Assembly: GCA_019423685.1 (NCBI GenBank)
Contig: JAHZAY010000017.1
Location: 1 to 24,367, forward strand
Direction: 5' to 3'
DNA from: Clostridiales bacterium
GTDB taxonomy: Bacteria > Bacillota > Clostridia > Oscillospirales > Ruminococcaceae
DNA: 24,367 nt
The notes below the pieces were generated by a model that did not search any database, was not told the DNA's origin, and saw nothing but the letters and a program-made list of their open reading frames with translations. This document shows, one piece after another, positions 1 through 4,815 of this stretch. Each line of letters opens with the position of its first letter. Positions within the stretch are counted from its first letter, which is position 1. The translations under genes and the position numbers were made by a program.

Positions 1-78
1 CGCGTCGCGGATTACATCCCGCGGCTTACAGCTGGCCAGCAGCAGGCACAGGCAGAAAACAAACATCACACTTTTCAA
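1..78 (-). CDS. Partial small lipoprotein (N-terminus only)
   Basis: Only the first 26 codons are present; the gene runs off the left edge. Read from a TTG at 76-78, which overlaps the TGA of the upstream gene (75-77), the protein begins with Lys-2, then a hydrophobic stretch ending in LLLASC, which looks like a lipoprotein signal peptide with Cys-17 as the lipidated residue. A purine-rich GAGGAAGAG a few bases upstream can serve as the ribosome binding site, which is why TTG is preferred over the internal GTG (67-69) or ATG (64-66). The stop/start overlap suggests co-translation with the HTH-like gene upstream. The function cannot be told from this fragment. In a mobile element it could be a surface-exclusion, lysis or conjugation-associated lipoprotein, but that is inference. 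Confidence 0.5.
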   Translation of the reverse strand, partial: MKSVMFVFCLCLLLASCKPRDVIRDA

Positions 79-380
79 CGACGCTCTTCCTCTCCGGTAA
101 TTAATTCGGCACTGATCCAGGACTGCATATACCAGAGGTAAAACGGAACAGTCGGGATTTTGTAGCCCTTGGTGGTTGCCAGCTCCCGGCGCCAGGAATA
201 CCCCGGCTTGAAGTTGCCGCAGTCGATGGCCGCGCGCAGGCTTTCCGGGTTGGTGCCCATCAGCTTCGCCGCCTCCGGCAGCGGGATATCAACCGGGTGT
301 TTGTTGACCAGCTCATTGAGCTGCTCTACTCTCTCCGCTACAGGTTTTGGAATTTGGAATAATGACATGGATGATAACAT
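75..380 (-). CDS. Small putative DNA-binding (HTH-like) element protein
   Basis: The protein is about 101 aa. Residues near PLPEAAKLMGTNPESLR resemble the helix-turn-helix of excisionase- or MerR-like phage proteins: an 'x-AAKLMG-N-ES-R' pattern followed by a GYSWRR basic stretch that would form a wing. A longer version starting at 413 is possible, but the ATG at 378-380 has AGAGGAGG at the right distance, whereas the upstream ATG has only a distant weak site, so the shorter form is preferred. It is the second-to-last gene of the leftward series and overlaps the next lipoprotein gene by a few bases. A role as excisionase or as a regulator of the element is plausible but unproven. No paralogue is seen in the window. 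Confidence 0.6.
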   Translation of the reverse strand: MLSSMSLFQIPKPVAERVEQLNELVNKHPVDIPLPEAAKLMGTNPESLRAAIDCGNFKPGYSWRRELATTKGYKIPTVPFYLWYMQSWISAELITGEEERR

Positions 381-448
381 CTGTGGTGCCTCCTCTTTGT
401 ATATCCTCGCCATAACAGTATCATCTTCTTTCCTTCTATTCCCTTCTG

Positions 449-457
449 TGCTATAAT
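449..457 (+). promoter_or_regulatory. Extended -10 promoter of the first plus cassette
   Basis: TGCTATAAT is a perfect extended -10. No good -35 is visible in the pyrimidine-rich stretch upstream. The expected start near 464 coincides with the ribosome binding site AGAAAGGAGG (464-473), so the mRNA would have an unusually short leader of about 18-20 nt. Confidence 0.65.
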
Positions 458-481
458 CAGCACAGAAAGGAGGTAAACATT

Positions 482-856
482 TTGAATATTGACATCATCT
501 GTTGCTGTTTCACCTGCATTTTTTCTCTTATTGTTGCTGCATATACTTTTTATAAAACCAAAAAACTCCATTTTTTCAACGCTTATTTTGAGAAGAAAGC
601 TAATGCATATAATGAGTTCTTCGATGCTATATCTCATTTTCCTTTTGATGAGATACAGGCAACACCAGAGTTTACAGCTGCGTTACATAAAATCACTCTG
701 TATGCTTCAGATGAAGCTTTACAGCATTGTCTTGCGTTAGCTGATGAATTAAAGAATCTTAATAGCACATATCAATGTAATCCTCGTGTGCTTCATGATG
801 CTATCACAGCCTTCAGAGAAGATATTGATAACTGTAAAAAGTTTCATTTTCGTTAA
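482..856 (+). CDS. Small membrane-anchored protein of unknown function (cassette 1)
   Basis: The protein is 124 aa and begins at TTG with a very strong AGAAAGGAGG just upstream. Residues 4-22 are hydrophobic and Cys-rich (CCCFTCIFSLIVAAY), giving one N-terminal membrane segment, then a positively charged KTKK that would lie inside the cell. The rest (about 30-124) looks like a soluble, mostly helical cytoplasmic domain. The family is not recognised. The gene is AT-rich, has its own promoter and is followed by its own terminator hairpin, so it is an independent unit facing the minus-strand genes of the element. The stop codon (854-856) overlaps the stop of the convergent minus gene. The layout fits a 'moron'-type accessory gene carried by a prophage or ICE; that is inference. 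Confidence 0.6.
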   Translation: MNIDIICCCFTCIFSLIVAAYTFYKTKKLHFFNAYFEKKANAYNEFFDAISHFPFDEIQATPEFTAALHKITLYASDEALQHCLALADELKNLNSTYQCNPRVLHDAITAFREDIDNCKKFHFR

Positions 857-1035
857 TCTTTCCTTGGCAGATTATCTTGAAGCATAGCAGCCAGTTTTTC
901 CCAAAGGTCTTCATCTATTTGTGGAGACCTTTTTTTCTTTGCTTTTGGGAGTGGTGTAAATACAACTTCATAAACCCATATTCCAAAAACAATAACAGTC
1001 AGGATGACTATGACCCATCTTTCAAACAACATCAT
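853..1035 (-). CDS. Small single-span membrane protein
   Basis: The protein is about 60 aa. Residues 6-27 (WVIVILTVIVFGIWVYEVVF) form one transmembrane helix, followed by a basic PKAKKKR stretch and a short amphipathic tail with DEDLWEKLAAML. The ATG at 1033-1035 overlaps an upstream TGA, and a purine-rich GGAGGAGAAGG lies about 10 nt upstream; a GTG one codon earlier is an alternative start. It converges with the plus cassette 482-856, and that cassette's terminator hairpin lies inside this frame. No family is recognised. The product could be a holin-like or regulatory small protein, but nothing in the sequence decides this. Confidence 0.45.
   Translation of the reverse strand: MMLFERWVIVILTVIVFGIWVYEVVFTPLPKAKKKRSPQIDEDLWEKLAAMLQDNLPRKD
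903..936 (+). terminator. Intrinsic terminator of cassette 1
   Basis: Arms AAAGGTCT (903-910) and AGACCTTT (925-932) are complementary, with a 14-nt loop, and merge into a T run (930-936). It lies 47 nt after the stop of the 482-856 gene and inside the coding frame of the opposing small membrane protein. Confidence 0.65.
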
Positions 1036-1112
1036 CACCCCACCTTCTCCTCCATCTCCAGCACCCTCTTAATACTGGAGATTATTTTCGGTTTCTTTTC
1101 CTCTTCCTTTCC
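1035..1112 (-). pseudogene. Possible 3' remnant of a lost minus-strand gene
   Basis: On the minus strand an open stretch of 25 codons without a start reads GKEEEKKPKIISSIKR, then VLEMEEKVG and a TGA that overlaps the ATG of the 60-aa membrane protein (TGATG). The ending EEKVG-stop is shared with the frameshifted gene at 1599-1860, and the XRE gene at 2664 ends EKRVG-stop. The 5' part of any such gene is absent and is replaced by the promoter and ORF of plus cassette 2. It may be a tail left by an insertion, or simply a purine-rich leader that happens to be open. Confidence 0.25.
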
Positions 1113-1115
1113 CTA

Positions 1116-1124
1116 TGTTATAAT
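1116..1124 (+). promoter_or_regulatory. Extended -10 promoter of the second plus cassette
   Basis: TGTTATAAT is followed at once by GGAAAGGAGG (1132-1141), the ribosome binding site of the 1148 gene. The predicted leader is again under 20 nt. The pyrimidine-rich context matches the promoter at 449-457. Confidence 0.6.
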
Positions 1125-1147
1125 CAAGGTGGAAAGGAGGTGAAACT

Positions 1148-1375
1148 ATGTATTTTTATTATGTTGACGTCTCGAAATTAGAGGATAATAAAACCAAGTT
1201 AGATTTGCGAGAACAATTTGCAAAATGTGGTTGGGAACTTTTTTCTGTCAATTATGCTCCCAACTGGTTTATTCGAGAGTTTGCTATTGGATATGATGGA
1301 ACTACTAAACCAAATTTTCCACCTCTGCCTCCTGAAGTTCGCATTTCTGAGGAGAGTTTTTATCCAAAAAATTAA
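1148..1375 (+). CDS. Small hypothetical protein (cassette 2)
   Basis: The 75-aa product starts at an ATG preceded by a near-ideal GGAAAGGAGG. It reads as a compact soluble protein: DVSKLEDNKTKLDLREQF, then CGWELFSVNYAPNWFIREFAIGYDG, then a proline-rich tail (PPLPPEV). There is no signal peptide or membrane segment, and no family is recognised. The gene has its own promoter and its own terminator and overlaps the end of the convergent minus gene by about 70 bp. The AT-rich composition matches the other two plus cassettes and differs from the chromosome to the right. It is probably an accessory gene expressed independently of the element's lytic or transfer genes. Confidence 0.6.
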   Translation: MYFYYVDVSKLEDNKTKLDLREQFAKCGWELFSVNYAPNWFIREFAIGYDGTTKPNFPPLPPEVRISEESFYPKN

Positions 1376-1586
1376 TCTGCATTTTTACTTTTTTGCGGTC
1401 AGGATCACAATCTAAGATGATCCTGACTTTTTTCTTTCCAGTAATCCAGTACATCAACGTTTCCGCGATTTTAGGGTAAAACTTTTCTTTTAGATAAATT
1501 AACTGGACGCTTTCTGGCTGTTTATTATCCAACACAGAAAACTCATCGGTTATTTCCTGGATTTCTTTTAGTGATTCATCCATCAT
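1305..1586 (-). CDS. Small hypothetical protein opposing cassette 2
   Basis: About 93 aa. The sequence is coherent and non-repetitive: acidic helical N-terminus (DESLKEIQEITDEF), a middle with FYPKIAETLMYWITGKKK, and a KKVRIILDCDPDRKK segment that looks like a strand-turn-strand. Candidate starts are ATG 1584-1586, ATG 1581-1583 and a GTG at 1593-1595; GGTGGT lies directly upstream of the ATGs. The last 70 bp overlap the convergent gene 1148-1375, and the terminator hairpin of that gene encodes part of RIILDCDPD here. Both frames may be used, or the minus frame may be silenced by the cassette. Family not recognised. Confidence 0.5.
   Translation of the reverse strand: MMDESLKEIQEITDEFSVLDNKQPESVQLIYLKEKFYPKIAETLMYWITGKKKVRIILDCDPDRKKVKMQINFLDKNSPQKCELQEAEVENLV
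1398..1433 (+). terminator. Intrinsic terminator of cassette 2
   Basis: GTCAGGATCA (1398-1407) and TGATCCTGAC (1418-1427) form a perfect 10-bp stem with a 10-nt loop, followed by six T (1428-1433). It starts 22 nt after the stop of the 1148-1375 gene. Confidence 0.8.
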
Positions 1587-1598
1587 TACCACCACTCA

Positions 1599-1860
1599 TC
1601 ACCCCACTTTCTCCTCCAGTTTTACAATTTCTGAAATCGGGATACCCAAAATATCAGACAGTTTTGTTAAATCGCTTTTACTGTTTCTTCAGAGCAGTAA
1701 TTTCCCAAAGATCTGTGCTGCTTTTACCTTGCATTCTGGCTGCTTCATATTCTTCGTTCATTTGAATATAGGTCGCAGCCATCACCTCTGGTAACTGTTG
1801 AATAAGACGTTCAATAGTTGCCAGAGATTTTTTTATCTCTTCTAGTTCTTCCATTTTCAT
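1599..1860 (-). pseudogene. Frameshifted small helical protein gene
   Basis: From the ATG at 1858-1860 the frame gives 60 codons, MKMEELEEIKKSLATIERL continuing as a helical, probably coiled-coil segment, and ends TALKKQ-stop at 1678. The +1 frame continues as NSKSDLTKLSDILGIPIS then EIVKLEEKVG-stop at 1599. Removing one A from the AAA at 1684-1686 joins the two into an uninterrupted protein of about 86 residues. The downstream segment resembles the last helices of an XRE domain. Its TGA would overlap an ATG, as at the neighbouring gene boundaries. Either the gene carries a one-base insertion, or the 60-aa form is the real product and the tail is a relic. Confidence 0.5.
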
Positions 1861-1889
1861 CACCCACCCTTCTCTTTTCCCTTCTCCAG

Positions 1890-1898
1890 TGCTATAAT
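1890..1898 (+). promoter_or_regulatory. Extended -10 promoter of the third plus cassette
   Basis: TGCTATAAT, preceded by the same TTCCCTTCT-type pyrimidine run seen before the promoter at 449-457. The start near 1905 leaves a leader of about 43 nt before the ATG at 1948. Confidence 0.6.
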
Positions 1899-1947
1899 GA
1901 AACAACCAGCCCATATAAAGGTTGAGTTTTTACAAAGGAGAATCCTA

Positions 1948-2511
1948 ATGTCGACTTTTTTTCTACTTCTGATTTTCTTTGTTGTAGCACTTGCCATTCG
2001 TGCAATTTTAAACTGGTCGTATCTTAAACAAGCCGACAAGTGTATTAAAGTTTATGGGGACTTTTTTCATGAGAGAATCTCGTCTATTGACTACATAATT
2101 CCTACACTACAAGAGTTATCCCAAAAAGCAGGAATACCATTCGCCGAGGCAACATCTCCGATCATGGTTCCATCTTCGAGTGATCCTGATTTATATCGCA
2201 CAATTCAGTATCAGTCATCGTGCTTAGATCAAGTACGTCTGAGAGATCCTTTTGTAATGGACTCTGTTCATTCAACCATGCTACGAATCAGATCTGTCTT
2301 TCAGTCCAGATTCCATGAAACTTTCAGTCCTATTTATTGGATTCAGGTTATTGTTTTTGCTCCTCAAAAACTTTTGCTATATTTTGACATCCCTGAGACG
2401 AGTATCATCAGTAAACTTTTCCAGTTAATCTACTGGATTTTTACTCCTATAGCAATATCTTACCGTGATACTCTTACTTCTCATCTTCTTGAGTTTCTTG
2501 GAAAACTTTAA
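1948..2511 (+). CDS. Membrane-anchored protein of unknown function (cassette 3)
   Basis: The ATG at 1948-1950 follows ACAAAGGAGAATCCTA, a strong ribosome binding site; an in-frame ATG at 1897 lies on the promoter and is rejected. The product is 187 aa. Residues about 2-20 (STFFLLLIFFVVALAIRAIL) form one membrane helix or uncleaved signal anchor. Near the C-terminus a second hydrophobic stretch (KLFQLIYWIFTPIAISY) may be membrane-associated. The central part is soluble and mixed. Size and layout (N-terminal anchor, helical body) recall the protein at 482-856, without clear sequence identity. No family is recognised. It is the longest of the three independently promoted plus genes in the leftward region. 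Confidence 0.6.
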   Translation: MSTFFLLLIFFVVALAIRAILNWSYLKQADKCIKVYGDFFHERISSIDYIIPTLQELSQKAGIPFAEATSPIMVPSSSDPDLYRTIQYQSSCLDQVRLRDPFVMDSVHSTMLRIRSVFQSRFHETFSPIYWIQVIVFAPQKLLLYFDIPETSIISKLFQLIYWIFTPIAISYRDTLTSHLLEFLGKL

Positions 2512-2664
2512 GATAAAGCGAGTAAGCAATATCGTCGCTGCCGCTTGTCCTTGCTCCGCCACTACCTTATGAGCCAAAAGGAGCTGTTCCAAAAGAATAT
2601 AGGGTACAATCTCTTCCTGTTTCATGGACGGTGATTGTACCTTTTCTTTTTCTTCCACCCCCAT
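2425..2664 (-). CDS. Small hypothetical protein downstream of the Cro-like gene
   Basis: About 79 aa. The ATG at 2662-2664 overlaps the TGA of the XRE gene (TGATG), indicating translational coupling, and AGAGGGTGGGG precedes it. The N-terminal half (VEEKEKVQSPSMKQEEIV then PYILLEQLLLAHKVVAEQGQ) is acidic and helical, and the second half is basic (FSKKLKKMRSKS). The last 87 bp overlap the end of the plus gene 1948-2511, and that gene's terminator lies within codons of this frame. No family is recognised. Its position directly behind the Cro-like gene suggests early expression from the minus promoter at 2928-2956. Confidence 0.45.
   Translation of the reverse strand: MGVEEKEKVQSPSMKQEEIVPYILLEQLLLAHKVVAEQGQAAATILLTRFILKFSKKLKKMRSKSITVRYCYRSKNPVD
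2603..2650 (+). terminator. Intrinsic terminator of cassette 3
   Basis: GGTACAATC (2603-2611) pairs perfectly with GATTGTACC (2633-2641), and TTTTCTTTTT follows. It lies about 90 nt after the stop of the 1948-2511 gene and inside the opposing small ORF. Confidence 0.7.
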
Positions 2665-2882
2665 CACCCCACCCTCTTCTCTGAATCGAATAAATAGCTT
2701 AGATCCATTTCTGGGAAAAATGCCTGCTTTATTTTAAAAGCCTCTTCAATTGAGAATGAAGAATCACCATTAATTTTGTTAGACACTGTGTTTGGATGCA
2801 TTTTCAGTAGCGCTGCAATTTCTGACTGTGTGATTCCCCTTTTTGCAATTTCTCCTTTTAAATTTGCATATCCTCTATTCAT
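2664..2882 (-). CDS. XRE-family Cro-like regulator
   Basis: The 72-aa protein is one helix-turn-helix domain: GITQSEIAALLKMHPNTVSNKING carries the two core helices (residues about 17-40), followed by SFSIEEAFKIKQAFFPEMD, typical of the fourth and fifth XRE helices. The start at ATG 2880-2882 is chosen because AAGGAG (2891-2896 region) is 8 nt away; a GTG at 2889-2891 overlaps that site. It is transcribed leftward from a consensus promoter and is divergent from the larger XRE gene at 3039 across a dyad operator. This is the classical cI/Cro-type switch arrangement, with this short protein in the Cro position. The ending EKRVG-stop overlaps the next start codon. Confidence 0.8.
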   Translation of the reverse strand: MNRGYANLKGEIAKRGITQSEIAALLKMHPNTVSNKINGDSSFSIEEAFKIKQAFFPEMDLSYLFDSEKRVG

Positions 2883-2927
2883 TGTCATCACTCCTTAAAA
2901 TTATGCGTTTGAATAGATTTCACTTTG

Positions 2928-2956
2928 ATTATATATTCAATTGCATATATTGTCAA
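2928..2956 (-). promoter_or_regulatory. Consensus leftward promoter of the Cro-like operon
   Basis: On the minus strand, TTGACA (2951-2956) and TATAAT (2928-2933) are separated by exactly 17 bp, a perfect sigma-A promoter. Transcription would start near 2921. This is probably the main promoter of the leftward gene series; the dyad at 2961-2982 lies right behind its -35. Confidence 0.85.
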
Positions 2957-2960
2957 GTGT

Positions 2961-2982
2961 TTTTTATGATTTTTCATAAAAA
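2961..2982. promoter_or_regulatory. Dyad operator between divergent XRE genes
   Basis: TTTTTATGA (2961-2969) and TCATAAAAA (2974-2982) are perfect inverted arms around a 4-nt TTTT centre. The site lies between the leftward -35 (2951-2956) and the rightward promoter (-10 at 3010-3015). Its size and position fit an operator bound by one or both XRE proteins. Confidence 0.6.
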
Positions 2983-3006
2983 TATATTTACTTTCATATT
3001 TTCTTG

Positions 3007-3015
3007 TGCTATGAT
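3007..3015 (+). promoter_or_regulatory. Extended -10 promoter of the rightward XRE gene
   Basis: TGCTATGAT, with TTTACT at 2987-2992 as a weak -35 (17-bp spacing). AGGAGGT (3024-3030) and the ATG at 3039 follow closely. Confidence 0.55.
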
Positions 3016-3038
3016 TAATTTACAGGAGGTATCTTCGA

Positions 3039-3428
3039 ATGGGTATTGGAAGCACTTTACAGGAACTTTTAACACTAAGGGGAACTAATGTAAACGAGTT
3101 AGCTAAACAAATTAATATCAGTCCCCAAACTTTGTACAGTATTATCCGCCGAGATAATATGAAGGTTGATATTGATGTCTTAGCTAGAATATCCGAATGT
3201 CTACATGTAAATATGGAATATTTTTATAATCAAAGTTTAGATAAAAAAAAATTCCCTGAACTTACCGAAGTAAGCCCAGGGAATGACAAAAATAAGCAGG
3301 AGCTGCTGCAAATATATGACGAGCTGAACGCCGATGGCCAAACCAACATGATGACCTACGCCCAGTTCCTTTCCTCGCAGCCGCAATATAAAAAATGTCA
3401 GGATATTTCCGATGAGAAAATAGGGTAA
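3039..3428 (+). CDS. XRE-family transcriptional regulator (repressor-like, mosaic)
   Basis: The 129-aa protein has an N-terminal HTH (residues about 8-62: LQELLTLRGTNVNELAKQ, then INISPQTLYSIIRRDN, then VDIDVLARISECLHV), a complete XRE domain. The rest (about 75-129) contains NKQELLQIYDELNADGQ, a common C-terminal extension of Clostridia XRE regulators. An AGGAGGT ribosome binding site lies 8 nt before the ATG. Base composition changes sharply near codon 80: the first 240 bp are AT-rich and the rest GC-richer. A terminator hairpin pointing the other way sits exactly at the change. The C-terminal part was therefore probably joined to a new HTH by recombination. It is the likely repressor of the leftward promoter and may also control the DUF3791/DUF3990 genes downstream. 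Confidence 0.85.
   Translation: MGIGSTLQELLTLRGTNVNELAKQINISPQTLYSIIRRDNMKVDIDVLARISECLHVNMEYFYNQSLDKKKFPELTEVSPGNDKNKQELLQIYDELNADGQTNMMTYAQFLSSQPQYKKCQDISDEKIG
3242..3284 (-). terminator. Leftward intrinsic terminator inside the XRE gene
   Basis: Read on the minus strand: ATTCCCTG, then CTTAC, a TTCG tetraloop, GTAAG, CAGGGAAT, then a run of nine T. The arms lie at 3251-3258/3277-3284 and 3261-3265/3270-3274. It is canonical in every respect but lies within the plus-strand regulator frame and has no minus gene upstream in the window. Confidence 0.7.
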
Positions 3429-3431
3429 TCG

Positions 3432-3451
3432 TTTTGCCAACGTCGGCAAAA
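3432..3451. promoter_or_regulatory. Dyad upstream of the DUF3791/DUF3990 genes
   Basis: TTTTGCC (3432-3438) and GGCAAAA (3445-3451) are perfect inverted arms around AACGTC; the whole 20-bp site is nearly self-complementary. It starts just after the XRE stop and ends before the next ribosome binding site (3468-3474). It is probably an operator or an mRNA hairpin controlling the block; there is no T run, so it is not a terminator. Confidence 0.45.
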
Positions 3452-3483
3452 TGGTACTGAAAAATACAGGAGGTGCTGTCGCC

Positions 3484-3723
3484 GTGTTAAACAATAATAA
3501 TATCAACACTCTGGACGAGCTGGAATTTGCGGTTTTCTGCATTGAAAATATCGCAGCCCGCCTGGGAAAAAACGCCGAAGATGTCTACCGCGCTCTGACC
3601 GGCAAAGACAATATTCTGGACGACTACATTATCCCTGAATATGAAATCCTCCACACCCAGAGCAAAGACTATATTGTGGATGACATCATCAGCCTGATGA
3701 AGGAAAGAGGTATTGAAGCATGA
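3484..3723 (+). CDS. DUF3791-like small protein
   Basis: The 79-aa protein starts at GTG 3484, chosen because AGGAGGT (3468-3474) lies 9 nt upstream; an in-frame ATG at 3451 lies in the dyad and has no site. The sequence LEFAVFCIENIAARLGKNAED, VYRALTGKDNILDDYIIP, and YEILHTQSKDYIVDDI is the pattern I know from DUF3791 proteins, short helical proteins found beside DUF3990 genes in Clostridia. The last bases overlap the next gene (ATGA), so the two are translationally coupled. From the context I infer an antitoxin or immunity role toward the DUF3990 product; this has not been shown here. Confidence 0.75.
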   Translation: MLNNNNINTLDELEFAVFCIENIAARLGKNAEDVYRALTGKDNILDDYIIPEYEILHTQSKDYIVDDIISLMKERGIEA

Positions 3724-4193
3724 TTTTGTATCACGGCTCCTATCTGCCAATTCCATTCCCCGACCTGCTCCATTCGCGTCAGACCGTTGATTTCGGACGT
3801 GGCTTCTACACCACTCCAATTTACGAGCAGGCCGCCAAGTGGGCTGAAAAATTTAAACGCCGCAACAAAGTCGGAATCATTTCTGTCTACGACTTTGACG
3901 AAACTGCTTTCCAGCAACTCAACACCCTTCGATTTGATAGCTATTCAGAGGAATGGCTCGACTTCATCTTGACCTGTCGAACAGGTAAGGATTCCTCCGA
4001 CTATGATATTGTCGTTGGCGGTGTGGCAAATGATAAAGTCTTCAATACCGTCGAGCTTTACTTCGATAATCTGATTGACAAAAAGGAAGCGATCCGCCGG
4101 CTGCGGTATGAAAAGCCCAATCTTCAAATATGCCTTCGAACGCAAAAAGCTCTTGAAGGTTATCTCCGCTACAAAGGAAGTGAAGAGATTTGA
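3720..4193 (+). CDS. DUF3990 protein, ADP-ribosyltransferase-like
   Basis: The 157-aa protein begins MILYHGSYLPIPFPDLLHS and continues VDFGRGFYTT; the YHGS then DFGRGFYTT pair marks DUF3990. It resembles the NAD-binding core of ADP-ribosyltransferase-fold toxins (a His in the first motif and the G-x-GFYTT loop). Further conserved-looking segments are YDIVVGGVANDKVFNTVELY (about 98-117) and CLRTQKALEGYL near the end. The length suits the family. It overlaps the upstream DUF3791-like gene by ATGA and the next small gene by TTGA, so three genes form one coupled unit. A toxin or effector modifying a cellular target by ADP-ribosylation is the leading hypothesis; the catalytic activity of this family is, as far as I know, not well described. 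Confidence 0.8.
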   Translation: MILYHGSYLPIPFPDLLHSRQTVDFGRGFYTTPIYEQAAKWAEKFKRRNKVGIISVYDFDETAFQQLNTLRFDSYSEEWLDFILTCRTGKDSSDYDIVVGGVANDKVFNTVELYFDNLIDKKEAIRRLRYEKPNLQICLRTQKALEGYLRYKGSEEI

Positions 4194-4402
4194 ACGCCAA
4201 CCCCATCTTATTGCAAAAAAAATATGCCCGCGTCATAAAGCTGTTCGCGGAAAGAGAAAATCTTTCTCTGGATGCTGCCCTCGATTTCTTCTATCATTCG
4301 CTGACCTACCGCCTGATCAGCGAAGGGGTTTCCGACCTGCACTGCATGAGCGACGCTTACCTCGCGGAAGAACTGAGTATGGAATACAAAGGTAAGCGTT
4401 AG
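4190..4402 (+). CDS. Second DUF3791-type small protein
   Basis: The 70-aa protein starts at TTG 4190-4192, overlapping the TGA of the DUF3990 gene; GGAAGTGAAGAG upstream serves as ribosome binding site. The sequence LLQKKYARVIKLFAERENL, SLDAALDFFYHSLTYRLISE, then GVSDLHCMSDAYLAEEL is a familiar small-protein family in Clostridia seen next to DUF3990 genes, which I associate with DUF3791 as well, with less certainty than for 3484-3723. No membrane segment or signal peptide is seen. It is predicted to be helical. The coupling implies a stoichiometric partner of the DUF3990 protein, perhaps the actual antitoxin. Confidence 0.65.
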   Translation: MNANPILLQKKYARVIKLFAERENLSLDAALDFFYHSLTYRLISEGVSDLHCMSDAYLAEELSMEYKGKR

Positions 4403-4417
4403 AAAGATGGTGTCTTT

Positions 4418-4810
4418 ATGGAGTCTTCTTCCAAAAAACAAAAGGATTTTGAAAAAGCCCTCGCCCGCCTGCAGGAATCCATCACAGAATATGACCAGAC
4501 CCATAGCGCTACCGTCTGTGATGGACTTATCCACCGTTTTGAATTCACTTTTGATTTGGCCTTAAAATCCATGAAAGAATATCTGGAAGAACAAGGCGTC
4601 TCTTTCACCCCAACCTTCCCAAAACAACTTCTTAAAGAAGCCTACCGCTACCAGATAATTGACGATGAAGAAATCTGGTGCAATATGCTTTCTTCCCGCA
4701 ACCAGACTTCTCACATCTATGACGAATCCACCGCCCAGCGAATCGCGAAAGCAATCAGTCGCGATTATGTTTCTGTTTTGCTGAAACTCAAAAACTGCGA
4801 TAAAAACTAA
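4418..4810 (+). CDS. HEPN-domain protein, HI0074 family (nucleotidyltransferase substrate-binding type)
   Basis: The 130-aa all-helical protein matches the HI0074 / 'nucleotidyltransferase substrate binding' family: FEKALARLQESI at the start, VCDGLIHRFEFTFDLALKSMKE in the middle, then LKEAYRYQIIDDEEIW and SSRNQTSHIYDE. The RNQTSH segment (residues about 92-97) is the R-N-x-x-x-H signature of active HEPN ribonucleases. Family members normally pair with a small MNT nucleotidyltransferase that AMPylates or otherwise silences the HEPN toxin. No MNT gene (GSR/GSxARG...DxD motif) is found next to it here. It follows the DUF3990 block after a 15-nt gap with a weak ribosome binding site, so it may be co-transcribed. 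It could be an orphan toxin or rely on a different neutraliser. Confidence 0.8.
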   Translation: MESSSKKQKDFEKALARLQESITEYDQTHSATVCDGLIHRFEFTFDLALKSMKEYLEEQGVSFTPTFPKQLLKEAYRYQIIDDEEIWCNMLSSRNQTSHIYDESTAQRIAKAISRDYVSVLLKLKNCDKN

Positions 4811-4815
4811 AACAT

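Noticed and set aside
338..637. 99-codon minus-strand frame overlapping the first cassette
   Set aside because: Covers the promoter and start of the better-supported 482-856 gene and lacks a ribosome binding site and protein-like sequence.
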